A stretch of 64,000 nucleotides of DNA, from positions 264,379,075-264,443,074 of the forward strand of contig CM070873.1 of assembly GCA_036365515.1 (NCBI GenBank), in the 5' to 3' direction. The DNA comes from Torymus aiolomorphi. Taxonomy: Eukaryota > Arthropoda > Insecta > Hymenoptera > Torymidae. Both the position numbers and the translations under genes were made by a program. This document shows positions 42,673 through 52,639 of this stretch, one piece after another; the stretch's first letter is position 1, and each line of letters starts with the position of its first letter. The notes below the pieces were generated by a model. The model had not been told where the DNA came from, made no database searches, and saw nothing but the letters and a program-made list of their open reading frames with translations.

Positions 42673-43500
42673 TATTTATACTGATGCGTCAGACAGTGGT
42701 TGGGGCGCAACAGATAACATAAAAGAGATATTTGAATTCTGGAATAAACAGGAACTTAGCTTACATATAAATTATAAAGAATTACTTGCAGTAAAGTACG
42801 CCTTAATAGAAATTGCTAATGAAATGAAAGACTGTAATTTATTACTAAGAGTGGATAATACAACAGCCATTGCATATCTAAATAAAATGGGTGGTGTAAG
42901 ATTTAAAAAATTCAATACATTAGCAAGATCTATTTGGCAGTGGGCTGAAAGAAGAAATATTTTTCTCAGAGCATCATATATTCAATCAAAAGAGAATAAG
43001 GATGCGGATAGATTATCTAGGATGTTAAATAAAAATGCAGAGTGGGAACTTGGTTCTCAATTTTATGATAGGATTGTTAGAAAATTTGGTTTCCCAGATA
43101 TTGATATTTTCGCATCAAAGAATAATAAGAAATGTGAAAGATATTTCTCATGGATGCCAGATGCGGAAGCATTAGCTATCTGTTGGACGCATTTACTATC
43201 TGTTGGAAAGATATTTTTTTCTATGCCTTTCCTCCTTTTGTCTTATTTTTAAGAACAATCAATAAAATTCAACAGGAGAAGGCAGAGGGTATCATGGTAG
43301 TACCTAAATGGCCTAACCAACCATGGTATCCCGTATTCTTAAAATTAGTCTCGTCAGATATTGCTGAATTCGGTCCATGTAATGAATTATTATTATCTGT
43401 GTGCAGAAAACAGTGTCATCCAAGGGCAGCGCATCTGAAACTGCTTGCGGCGATTGTATCGGGAAAGCGTTCCGCAACAAAAATGTACCAGAAGAAGCCT
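42673..43500 (+). pseudogene. DIRS RNase H and connection domain
   Basis: YTDASDSGWGATD (RNase H catalytic Asp), LSLHINYKELLAVKYAL (Glu), LLRVDNTTAIAYLNKMGG (Asp), SYIQSKENKDADRLSR (final Asp), then ELGSQFYDRIVRKFGFPDID and FASKNNKKCERYFSWMPDA. A small duplication or insertion near 43180-43210 (CTATCTGTTGG twice) shifts the frame, after which FFYAFPPFVLFLRTINKIQQ and PNQPWYPVFLKLV continue in another frame. The arrangement RT-RH-recombinase is that of DIRS. Confidence 0.85.
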
Positions 43501-44423
43501 TAGATCTGTTATTAGCATCTTTAAGTAAATCTACTTTAAAGCAGTATAAATCTAGTTTAGATAGATGGTATCTTTTTTGTTCAGTAAATAATTATGATAT
43601 TTTTGAGCCAAATGAAGCCTGTGTGTTGAGATTTTTGACACAGGGTTTTAACGAAGGTAGATCGTATGGATCACTTAACACTGATAGATGCGCGATCTCT
43701 TATTTCCTCTAATAAGATTGGAGAAAGTAGTTTAGTAAGACGGTTATTCAAAGGTTGTTTTAAGCTAAAACTGCAACCCCGAAATATTGTTCAACGTGGG
43801 GCGTTAATATAGTGTTAGACTATAATTTAGATGGTCTTGGTATTTCTAGTAATTTATCTTTAAGAGATCTTTCTATAAAAACTTTAATGTTGTTAGCTTT
43901 AGTTTCAGCGCAAAGAGCGCAGACGTTAGCAAGCATAAAGGTATGTGACGTAAGGACTGGTTTAGATAAGATTGATATAATTATAACTGAGGTGATTAAA
44001 ACCTCACGTCCAGGGTCTCCAAACCCAATAATATCTTTACCAAAGTTTATAGAAAGACCAAACCTTTGCGTTTTTTCGTGTTTAAAATGTTACTTAGAAA
44101 AAACTAGTACTTTAAGGAAAAATGAACCTTTTTTATTTTTATCAATTAAAAAACCACATACTAGAATAGGTTCACAAACAGTGAGTAGATGGTTAAAAGT
44201 TGTTCTTAAAAAGGCAGGCATAGATACTGGAATTTTTTCAGGTCATTCCACAAGACACGCAGCCACGTCAAAGGCATTTTTGAGTGGAATGGACTTAGAT
44301 ATAATTCGTAAGACGGCAGGATGGTCAGGAAGATCTACCATCTTTGCTAAGTATTATAATAGACCGATCGAAAAGAACACAAGTAATTTTAGCGTTGCTT
44401 TGTTAAGCAAGAATAGAGTTTAA
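43501..44423 (+). pseudogene. DIRS tyrosine recombinase
   Basis: An N-terminal SAM-like part in one frame (LLLASLSKSTLKQYKSSLDR, ACVLRFLTQGFNEGRSYGSL; 43401-43712 frame), then frameshifts near 43707 and 43770. The catalytic domain is at 43812-44423: Arg in SAQRAQTLASIKV, the HSTRHAATS box (His-x-x-Arg), Trp in GWSGRS, and nucleophile Tyr in FAKYYNRPIE. All tetrad positions are present; damage is confined to the two frameshifts. Family role: resolves and integrates the circular DIRS DNA in place of a DDE integrase. Confidence 0.85.
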
Positions 44424-44530
44424 ATTATAATTCTATAGAGAATAAATGTTGTTTAAGCAATTTTGAATAAAGTTCCTTTGTATCAAAATGGTATTTTATC
44501 TGTTTAAAATTGTTATAAATTAATACTCTA

Positions 44531-44656
44531 AATAACTACAAGTTTGATATAATCTCGAGAGTGAAGCTGAAGTATAATTGATGATCAAACGAACTTACCT
44601 GTAAGTGAAGTTCGATCGTAATTATACGAAAGCTTCACTCGAAGAGATTATATCCC
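44531..44656. repeat. DIRS internal complementary region
   Basis: CTACAAGTTTGATATAATCTC...GAAGTATAAT is complementary to the left end (40126-40170). TTGATGATCAAACGAACTTA...AGATTATAT is complementary to the right end (44839-44914). Their junction near 44576 defines the element's ends. Confidence 0.8.
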
Positions 44657-44708
44657 ACCCTTAACCCTACCCTTATCTTAATTTTAACAATTTAAACTAA
44701 TTCTCAAA

Positions 44709-44915
44709 ATAATGAAGAAGGAGAAAGAGCGCGCGCACGCGAGAGCGGAGGCCTCGGTCTCCCCACCCCGTTCTCTTTTTAAAATCTCTGAAATACGTTG
44801 TGCCATCTGGCGGGCAGCTGGAGTAATACTACAAGTTTGATATAATTTCTTCGAGTGAAGCTTTCGTATAATTACGATCGAACTTCACTTACAGGTAAGT
44901 TCGTTTGATCATCAA
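44709..44915 (+). repeat. DIRS right inverted terminal repeat
   Basis: AATGAAGAAGGAGAAAGAG through GTTTGATCATCA; complement of the left repeat in its inner 160 bp. The outer end differs (CTTCGAGTGAAGCTTTCGTA), as in DIRS elements with unequal termini. Confidence 0.8.
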
Positions 44916-45550
44916 ATATTAGACAAATTTTTGGAACACCGATGGGGTCACCGATTTCTCCGTTATTTGCTGACATTGTAATGGATGATTTAGAAAAGTC
45001 GTGTTTAGAGAAATTAAAAAGCATATATAATTGCACCCCCCTTTTTTACTACAGATACGTAGATGACACTATTATTTGTATAAAAAAAGAACATGTAGAG
45101 TATGTTATTAACACTTTCAATTCGTATCACAAAAATTTACAGTTTACATATGAATTAGAAAACAATAATAGTATAAATTTTTTGGATATAACCATCATAA
45201 AAAAGAGTAATAGATTAATTACAAATTTGTTTAAAAAATTAACGTCATCCGGGAGAGTAATAAACTTTTCTTCAAATCATCCAGTACAGCAAAAGAAAAA
45301 CATCATTTATAACCTTATCGACCGAGCAATACTATTGTCACAAAAAAGATTCCACAAAGATAATCTGCGAAAAGTCAAAAGTATGTTACTAGACAATGAT
45401 TATCCGTTGGAATTTATAAAAAAAAACATACACTACCGAAAAATATCTCTCAAATACAAGCGCAAAAAAGCAAGGATAAATTTTAAAATCTTCCAAAAAT
45501 TCAACTGCTATATACAAAGAATAATTACAAAACATTATCGTCAATCCTAA
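44916..45550 (+). pseudogene. second PLE, RT C-terminal half
   Basis: Directly continues the PLE frame cut at 40125: IRQIFGTPMGSPISPLFADI, catalytic FYYRYVDDTIICIKKE, LENNNSINFLDITIIKKSNR, SSGRVINFSSNHP. The run from 44942 to 45550 is open, ending ITKHYRQS. Domain order and motif spacing equal those of PLE copy 2. Confidence 0.9.
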
Positions 45551-46079
45551 AACAATACAATATTACTTTAATCCCGTTAGTAAAAAAGAGTCTTAACTCG
45601 ATTATTAAATTAGGCAAATATTTGACAAAAAAATGAGACCGAATTAATATTGTATATAAATTTACATGCAAGAATTGTCCTGTGGCATACGTAGGGGAAA
45701 TAAAAAGAACGTTAAAAAAAGAGTCAATGAACATAAAAATAACAAAAGTGAAGATTCGGTAGTCGTCATACACCAAAACTCTTTTAACCATCAATTTGAT
45801 TGGGAGGGAGCTGACATTTTGGATAATGAGAGTAATTTTAAAAAAAGATTAACGTCCGAAATGATGCACATCAAATGCCACAACAATAACATAAATAAGA
45901 AAGAAGACATATTTACTCTTAATAAGTCATATTTTCCGGTACAGGAAATGCAAATGTTAACGAACGGGTGTTATTGTTTTGGTTCCGCATCTATACTCGT
46001 CTCTGCTGTGTATATAAGCGAGAATTCGTATATCTGTTTCGTCGCATTTCCGAAATATAAAAATTCGGCGAAATAATGT
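45551..46079 (+). pseudogene. second PLE, GIY-YIG endonuclease
   Basis: After a frameshift, LKQYNITLIPLVKKSL and a TGA (45635-45637), then NIVYKFTCKNCPVAYVGEIK (the GIY-YIG core as VYKF...AYVG, with the CXXC pair). A shift in the A-run near 45708-45722 leads to KKRVNEHKNNKSED and then WEGADILDNESNFKKRLTSE with the catalytic-region Glu. Too damaged to work. Confidence 0.85.
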
Positions 46080-46217
46080 CGGCCGTTCTGACTTATTAAC
46101 ATGTGTTAACATATACAACTTTTTAAGAGGTGATGTTGCGGTTTATTCCGTATACAAATTAGAATCATTGTCTTGTGTAACTATATTTTATAACTTTTTT
46201 TTGATAATAAAAATTTT

Positions 46218-46257
46218 AGCCTGAAGAGGTTGACAGATCAGTCAACGAAACGTCGCT
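46218..46257 (+). ncRNA. hammerhead-ribozyme-like motif, second PLE
   Basis: Again 40 nt: stem I AGC/GCT, box CTGAAGA, extra G, stem II GTTGAC/GTCAAC around loop AGATCA, then GAAAC and GTC. The stem sequences differ completely from the first PLE family while the pairing and the CUGANGA, GAAA and ACGUC elements are kept, which is covariation evidence for a real structure. Confidence 0.6.
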
Positions 46258-46300
46258 CAAAAAAACGTAAAAAATAAATTTGTTTTATTTCGTACATTAC

Positions 46301-46634
46301 CCCCGCCGGATCGAGAAAAGCATCATTTCTACAATACAATTATGGAGGGTGAAAAAATCTTCAATTCAATTTTCATTTGTATTCTTGTTATTAATTTATC
46401 AAATATTTCATTTTATCTTGCAAAAATCTAATGTAAGAAGAAGTTAGAAAGGAAAATAAGAATAGAAAAACATACTTCTATGAAACATAAAATTAGCTTG
46501 ATTCTTGGGAAAAATAATGAAAAAACATTGGGAATCAACCAAATACTACTGCTTTCCCTGCAGATTTCGAATGCTTGCAAGGTGTGAGTAAGACGTTTAA
46601 TCTATTTTCGAGAGCCCATAGGGAATGTATGCAT
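46301..46634. other. stretch without a recognised gene
   Basis: AT-rich sequence between the PLE tail and the oligo-G palindrome; nothing recognised. Confidence 0.4.
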
Positions 46635-46638
46635 TCGA

Positions 46639-47069
46639 GGGGGGGGGGGGGGTCCAAAGTTTAGACGACTCACTTGAAAATTAAAGTCAACTATAGACGT
46701 GCTCGGTTTCGATATAAGCTACTGCAGATTGTGCAAAATTTCGAAATTCTAAATTACGAAAATCATATTTTCGAATCTAACAATTCACCTACTGTCCAAA
46801 ACATCGAATTTCATCAATACGATTTCAAAGCAAATATAACTTGTTTCTAATGATTTATTTCGAAATATCTTTATTGTATCCCTATTAAAATTCTATTAAT
46901 GAAATTCGATGTTTTGGACAGTAGGTGAATTGTTACATTCGAAAATATGATTTTCGTAATTTAGAATTTCGAAATTTTGCACAATCTGCAGTAGCTTATA
47001 TCGAAACCGAGCACGTCTATAGTTGACTTCAATTTTCAAGTGAGTCGTCTAAACTTTGGACCCCCCCCC
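46639..47069. mobile_element. oligo-G palindrome, copy G4
   Basis: G-run, TCCAAAGTTTAGACGACTC ... GAGTCGTCTAAACTTTGGA, C-run. TCGAG precedes and follows the runs (46635-46639, 47070-47074), and Gs follow on the right, so a 5-9-bp duplication is likely. Outside the composite region, showing that the family is dispersed. Confidence 0.8.
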
Positions 47070-47074
47070 TCGAG

Positions 47075-47711
47075 GGGGGTCAAGGGGATGAGACTAGAAA
47101 CAAACGGGAATAGACAACCTTTAATCTAAATCTATTTTTAATATTTTTGATTATTATATAATAAAGATTAATTTATCCAAATACGCATCAATACTTCGTA
47201 TGTTTCCATTTATATCATTTTTTCAGCTATAATAGATAGTAATTAAGTGAAAAACGATCTGATAAAAGTTAAAGTAGGTCATATCTTTTTATGAGCTAGG
47301 AAAACGTTAAATTTTCCTGACTTTGCACGAGCAAAAGTATGAAGAGTATTTTTACTGAAAATTATTCGAGAAAATATATTTAATGATTCGACCGATTATG
47401 TTGAACACGCACGCGTATGAAAATGGTTAGATGAGAAAAGACTGAGAGAGAAAAGAGAAAGAAAGACACACAAACCTATAGGTAGAAAAGAAGAGAAAGA
47501 GAATAATTGCGTTCTGCAGTACGATCACGGGGAAAGTGATTAGATATATAGCATCATTTTAGTTAAATTTCCGCGCGTAGAGAGCGCAAACGAACATGCG
47601 CCTATACAAAATAGCTCAATTCATTTTTTTTAGATCGCCTAATCATTTTAGTAACCAAAACTATCTGTTTTGTACGCAAAGATTGTTTACATTTATAAAA
47701 AACGGTATTAA
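47075..47711. other. stretch without a recognised gene
   Basis: Contains a purine-rich patch (47430-47510, AGAGAAAAGAGAAAGAAAG) and otherwise unremarkable AT-rich sequence. Confidence 0.4.
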
Positions 47712-47946
47712 TAAATTTGTGTGTGTGTGTGTATATGAGATGTTTGTAAATTGGTACTTTTGAGGAGATGTGAACCTTTCGCTCAGAGTTCGTACAATGT
47801 GACTAAAGAAATAATGACCCTCAGGTTACCGACTCTGGGAAAAGGGGGTATAGATTTCTCCTCAAAAGTCGCGATTCTTGCGTTGAGAAATTTGAGGAGT
47901 CTCTTCAAAATGCTGACATCTCTTCAAATATACCAATTCCCATAGT

Positions 47947-48001
<55 letters not shown>

Positions 48002-48070
48002 GCGCGCGCACGCACGCATGCACGCACGCACGCACGCACGCACGCACACACATATATATATATATATATA
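47712..48070. repeat. inverted repeat bounded by TG and CA microsatellites
   Basis: (TG)n at 47716-47732 and a (CA)n(CG)n(CACG)n(TA)n tract at 47949-48070 flank a small foldback in which ATTGGTACTTTTGAGGAGATG pairs with CATCTCTTCAAATATACCAAT. The microsatellites are themselves complementary, so they may have grown from one shared terminal tract. Confidence 0.65.
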
Positions 48071-49604
48071 ATATTTTAATCTTTACACTTTTATTTCTAC
48101 AACATAATTTAATGCTTTCTTTCATCACAATGCAAAACCAGGAAACTCTTCAATTTATTTTTAAATGATGTACATATTTGAATCAAATTTTAAAATATTG
48201 AGCAGAACCTATTCTCATTCCTATATTTTCATATTTTCTTATGGATGCGAGAATTAATATTGTAAGGTCCTATGTATTTTTATATTTTTCCACAGACAAA
48301 ACCTAATAAGAGTTTAGTATCATTTGTTGGTTATATTTAAACTTATAAATGTTTGCATACCAATGAAAAATCCTGTTAATCTTTTTGCTCATATAAGTAT
48401 TAGTAACATGAAACGGTACGCTCAACAAAGATGATTTTAAAATAAAATTTGATCATGATATCTATCATCAATAATTAAGTATGATGCTTGAAATAAAGTA
48501 AATATTTGCATATGCAAGGTATTTAAAAAAGTGAAACAATGGCATTTCCTGTACAAACTGGCAAGGTCCACAAGTCGAGTGAAAGCTCATATTGATGGTC
48601 ATCGCATATCTTATCGTTTAGTAACGCAGTTCAGATTAAACGCAACGGTACCGACCTAGAAAAGGTCATTAGCACCACTGTTATTATTCAGTGATTGACT
48701 CTATGTTTATAAAAAACGTGCTTTGCATATTTGTATTTGTATACAAATAAGTGATTCATTTTTTTTAAAATTAAAATTCAATTTTGAAATTTATAACCTT
48801 AATTTCTTAACTATATAGAAATTTCAGTCCATCAAATACTTTTTTTATTTATAAAAATTATATTTATTTCATGATACGATAAATATAGAAAAATAGTAAT
48901 AACACTAAGAAGTGCGCAAATTGCATGTATAGTAATGAAAAATTCAATACCTAATTGAGAACATGTGGCAAACGACAGTACAAAGTGTGAAATTTTAAAA
49001 ACAAAGGTAAAAAAGAGACCGATTTGATTGATTACCTCATGAAACCTACTTTACCGAGATATACTGGTAATTTAGAAACTCCTCAACTAACTAAACAAAG
49101 CAGGGTAACTACTAGTCCTTCCACTAGTTCAATCGATAACATTGACAAAGAAACTACTGCAAAAGCATTATGGACTCCTTATTCCTTAATTTAAAAGAAG
49201 GTTACATCAATTTTTTCAGTATTTTTCATCGCGCATTTAATTTTTGAAAAACGAGTTTTTAACATAGGGCTTGACGGAAGATTGAGGTTATGCGGTCTTT
49301 AAACATAAAAAATTCCTTACAAAAAAAAGCAGAAATAAAATTAAAAAACCTTTATTTTAATAGAAAAATAATCAAAGAACAAAAACGCAGATGGATCTTG
49401 GTCGCTTGTCAGGCATTTGGGAAAGAAGTGAAAACGTAAACAAAACGCCGAGTTCGTAGGCTTTCAGCCGTATAAGCACGAGGAGGTGCACGGTGAGCGG
49501 GTAGTCGCCGCTGGGAGAGAGGGGACCCACTATCCTCGCTCCACCGCATGACATGATTGAGAGTCATAAAAATTACAATATCGCACAAATTATGCTACAA
49601 GCAC
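48071..49604. other. stretch without a recognised gene
   Basis: Mostly AT-rich. Two places look mildly coding: 49018-49193 (+), an ATG-less open frame reading TDLIDYLMKPTLPRYTG onward with a Thr/Ser-rich tail, and 49372-49554 (-), a 60-codon frame. Neither resembles a family I know, so I do not call genes. Confidence 0.4.
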
Positions 49605-49800
49605 ACTATTTATGGTGGAAACTATTTATCTCTGTACACTATTGTAAAAATAATAAAAAATGCCTATACAATATTTGAACCAATACGACTTGTACGATGC
49701 AACTATATATAGATATATAAATAACATGGGAATTTTTCTTCAAATTTTTCGGAAAATAGTATCGCTTGCCATATTACATAATATTCTACATTATTCCTTT
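49605..49800. repeat. dispersed repeat S, copy 2
   Basis: Shares TTATGGTGGAAAC, AAAATAATAAAAAATG, CTATATATAGATATA and ATCGCTTGCCA with 20636-20880, same order and orientation. Confidence 0.55.
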
Positions 49801-49975
49801 TATAGCACTGCGTGGCATAAATCCGCATTTATGTCACGCCTATCCGTGACATAAGTAGTCCATTATTGCACCGTGCTTATCACCCTCGCTATCGCTCGGG
49901 CGATACTGGACGGTGCAAAAATGGACTGCTAATGGCACGAATAGGCGTGACATGGCGTTATACGGTATAATAAAT
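49801..49975. repeat. hairpin repeat related to 2739-2862
   Basis: TGTCACGCCTATCCGTGACA and AAGTAGTCCATTATTGCACC pair with GGTGCAAAAATGGACTGCTA and TAGGCGTGACATGG. The loop has CTCGCTATCGCTCGGGCG. Outer TATAGCACTGCGTGGCATAA and CGTTATACGGTATAATA also pair loosely. Confidence 0.65.
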
Positions 49976-50165
49976 CTCTATGCGATGTTGACGAAACTTT
50001 ACGCGCCTGCCATTACCTAATATGTAAGAATATATTATTTAGTTTGTAAATTTTTCTTTTTCATGTACCAGACCTACACACAGGCAATACTATTTACCTC
50101 AGTAGGATTTACTTACTTATGTAAATTTACTTTATGTAAATATATAATAATGTAAATATTATCTG

Positions 50166-50232
50166 AAAATAAATAAATAAATAAATAAATAAAAATAAAT
50201 AAATAAATAAAAATAAATAAATAAATAAATTG
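50166..50232. repeat. (AAAT)n microsatellite
   Basis: ATAAATAAATAAAT tract with AAAAATAAAT interruptions. It follows sequence ending CTGAAAATAAA and may be the A-rich tail of a retroposed sequence. Confidence 0.85.
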
Positions 50233-50812
50233 TAAACACGGCATTATTTTTTTTTAAATCGTCAAAATGCACTAATTTCAACGTAATGATGATTTTTAAA
50301 AAAATAGTGCCGATTTTACAATTTTGTTTTGATTTTTTATTTTTTAAGCTTATAATATTCCAATTGCATTAATATATTGATCGAGGGAACTAAAAATTGA
50401 TCAATTGCTTTACATAATTATTTATCGCAGTTTTAATGTGAAAAACTAACTTTTGGCAGGGACTTTACGGCTAATACAACCTTAATATACTAGTTATATT
50501 TTTTCAAGAACAACATGGAACAGAAATTAGATTTTGAAAATATAATACAGGAAGAAATATCATATAGCGATCTTATAAGTCTTAATAAAAAGAGAAATGC
50601 GAAATATAGTTTGATTTTATATCTAAATATAAGAAGTTTAAATACTAATTTTGAAGAGCTACACATTCTTATTAAGTCTTACCATCAAACCTTATGTCAT
50701 AGTATGCTCGGAAGTATGGAGAATGGAACAGCCACAATATTACAAAATACAAGAATGTAACTTATATACTATAATCAAGGAGATATGAACAGAAGTGATG
50801 GAGTTGTATATA

Positions 50813-52103
50813 CGTGGGCTGTTCAATAAGTCCGTGACTTCTCGAAAGATGGTGCTGTTATCGTAAATATGTTACTACTCTAAGAGAATACCATCTAATA
50901 TCAGTGCGTATACAAAGTTTCAAGTCAGTACGTTGGTTAGAAAATGTTTTACACTCATTTGAATTTAGTGTTTCATTGTTAAAATAAAAAGATGGAAAAA
51001 AGCTAGTTTCGCGTGCTTATTAAACATTATTTTCTACAAGGAAAATCAATCAAGGAAACTGAAGAAAAGCTCGCAAAATATTATAAGGAGTCTGCTCCAT
51101 CACATGGCATGGTTCATAAGTGGTTCACTGAATTTCGTTGCGGCCGTATTAGCACAAGTGACGCTAAGCGTCCTGACCGTCCAAAAGAGGTGACTTCTCA
51201 AGAAATGATCGATAAAATCCACGACATTGTACTCAACGATCGTCGATTGAAAGTGCGTGAGATTAGTGAGACTGTAAACATTTCAGTAGGGCGCGCATGG
51301 TACATTTTACATGAATGTTTGGGCATGAGGAAGCTGTCTGCAAGATGGGTGTCGCGTTTGCTCACAGCTAATCACAAGCGGGCTCATGTGGTTGCGTCTG
51401 AGCAATGTTTGGGCATGTTTCAACGTAATTCAAAGGAATTTTTGCAACGTTATGTAACTGTTGATGAATCGTGAATTCATTATTATACGCCAGAATCAAA
51501 AAATCAGTCAAAAATGTGGACCGGGCCTGGGGAATCTGCCCCGAAAAAAGCGAAAACGGTTCCATCAGCCGGTAAGGTCATGGCCACAATTTTTTGGGAC
51601 TCACGTGGTATAATATTAATCGATTACCTCCAGAAGGGAAAAACTATTACAGGAGAGTATTATGCCACATTATTAGATCGCTTTGATGCCATACTGAAGG
51701 AAAAGCGGTCCCAGCTGGCGAAAAGAGTGCTTTTCCACGACGACAATGCACCAGCTCACATGAGTGCCATTGCAACGGCCAAATTATTTAGTTTACGCTA
51801 CGAAATACTTCCTCATCCACCTTATTCCCCAGATTTGTCCCCTTCCGATTATTTTTTGTTTCCTAACATGTAAGCTTGGCTTAGAGGTAAAAGATTTTCG
51901 TCGAACGAAGAGATCATTGCTGCGACAAATGAGTATTTTGAGGAGTTTGATAAAAATTACTTTTTAGAGGGCATAAATAAGCTTGAGTACCGCTATAATA
52001 AATGTTTACGGTTAAAAGGGGACTATGTTGAAAAATAAATTGGAATTTTTGTTATAAATAGTGTTTTTCATTTCAAAGTCATGGACTTATTGAACCGCCC
52101 ACG
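50813..52103 (+). mobile_element. mariner transposon, 1291 bp
   Basis: TIRs begin CGTGGGCTGTTCAATAAGTC on the left, with the complement of CGTGGGCGGTTCAATAAGTC on the right. TA duplications lie at 50811-50812 and 52104-52105. Excision in silico restores the LINE codons for VVYIRKN. Length is typical of mariner. Confidence 0.95.
50992..52038 (+). pseudogene. mariner transposase, three in-frame stops
   Basis: A 348-codon frame without frameshifts. N-terminal helix-turn-helix region (GKSIKETEEKLAKYY; WFTEFRCGR). Catalytic D34D region: first Asp in VTVDES, second in FHDDNAPAH, third in PYSPDLSPSDYFLFP. Stops: TAG 51004-51006, TGA 51472-51474 (right after VTVDES, where the family has Trp) and TAA 51871-51873. 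Each is explained by a single base change, so the copy is recently inactivated. Confidence 0.95.
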
Positions 52104-52304
52104 TATAAGAAAAAATATAATACATACCACTGAAATTATAGAAATAGGAAGATTAAAAATATTAAATACAATTATTTTATTAAACAACAATAGCCAGGGG
52201 AAAGGGGGGCATGATGGGCACCCAAACTTTATTAACATTTTTAATTTTTATGTTACACTAACACAAAATGATGGGATTATAAGGTTATTTATGGGTATTC
52301 TCTC

Positions 52305-52613
52305 TGTATAATAAAACACTTCAAACCTCTATATAGAATAAAACTGTTTATTCTCATCCAACGCTTGCTCTCTTCGAACTCTTCAAGTCTCTCATCCAAT
52401 ACTTTACAAAACCTTTTAAGAACAATTATCTCGAAACTCAGAACTATACAATACAATCACGTGTTCTCAAGTTCGGCTCAAGCTCGAAAGTGACAAACGC
52501 GCGCCGGCGCTCGGCGAATCGCACTATACGAGGTGGTAGGGGGAAGAGGAGAGAGAGGGCGCGTATCGCAGTCCAACTCAGCGAACTCAGGATTCTACGC
52601 CCTTTTTCCAACA
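52305..52613 (-). repeat. Copia B putative 3' LTR
   Basis: Minus strand: purine tract CGAGAGGGAG then TGTTGGAAAAAGGGCG, ending ...TTTTATTATACA. AATAAACAG (minus, near 52350) is a candidate poly(A) signal. Only one LTR was found, so the boundaries are inferred from TG...CA and the tract. Confidence 0.6.
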
Positions 52614-52639
52614 CTCCCTCTCGTAGAATCTCCGGTCGC

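Larger units (their letters stand above)
40126..44915 (+). mobile_element. DIRS-type tyrosine-recombinase retrotransposon
   Basis: About 4.8 kb with inverted terminal repeats (40126-40288 and 44709-44915) and an internal complementary region (44531-44656) formed by the complement of the left end joined to the complement of the right end. This is the DIRS architecture required for its circular replication intermediate. It encodes gag, RT/RNase H and tyrosine recombinase relics. It sits precisely inside the PLE RT: AATAATG before and TATTAGACAAATTTTTGG after rejoin the PLE frame, with no target duplication, as expected for recombinase-mediated insertion. Confidence 0.9.
39286..46300 (+). mobile_element. 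second Penelope-like element, decayed and split by DIRS
   Basis: PLE RT from about 39286 to 40125, then the DIRS insertion, then the remaining RT and GIY-YIG domain from 44916 to 46079, then a pLTR-like tail with a hammerhead-like motif at 46218-46257. A different family from the array at 28882-36157, since the protein sequence diverges widely. No target duplication identified. Confidence 0.85.
50515..52194 (+). pseudogene. LINE endonuclease relic split by mariner
   Basis: A second LINE piece. From ATG 50515: LILYLNIRSLNTNFEELHIL (the NIRS motif that opens LINE endonucleases); after a frameshift near 50690, YVIVCSEVWRMEQPQYYKIQ (catalytic Glu in the SEVW motif), then YNQGDMNRSDGVVVY. The mariner interrupts here, and IRKNIIHTTEIIEI and LKILNTIILLNN follow at 52107-52190. 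The domain is a different LINE lineage from the one at 1904 (TETN versus SEVW). Confidence 0.75.

Noticed and set aside
43150..43503. A separate ORF between RNase H and recombinase of DIRS
   Set aside because: Its residues continue the DIRS polyprotein after a frameshift around the CTATCTGTTGG duplication.
49372..49554. Possible 60-codon gene on the minus strand
   Set aside because: No recognisable domain, no supporting splice or promoter context; composition alone is not enough.
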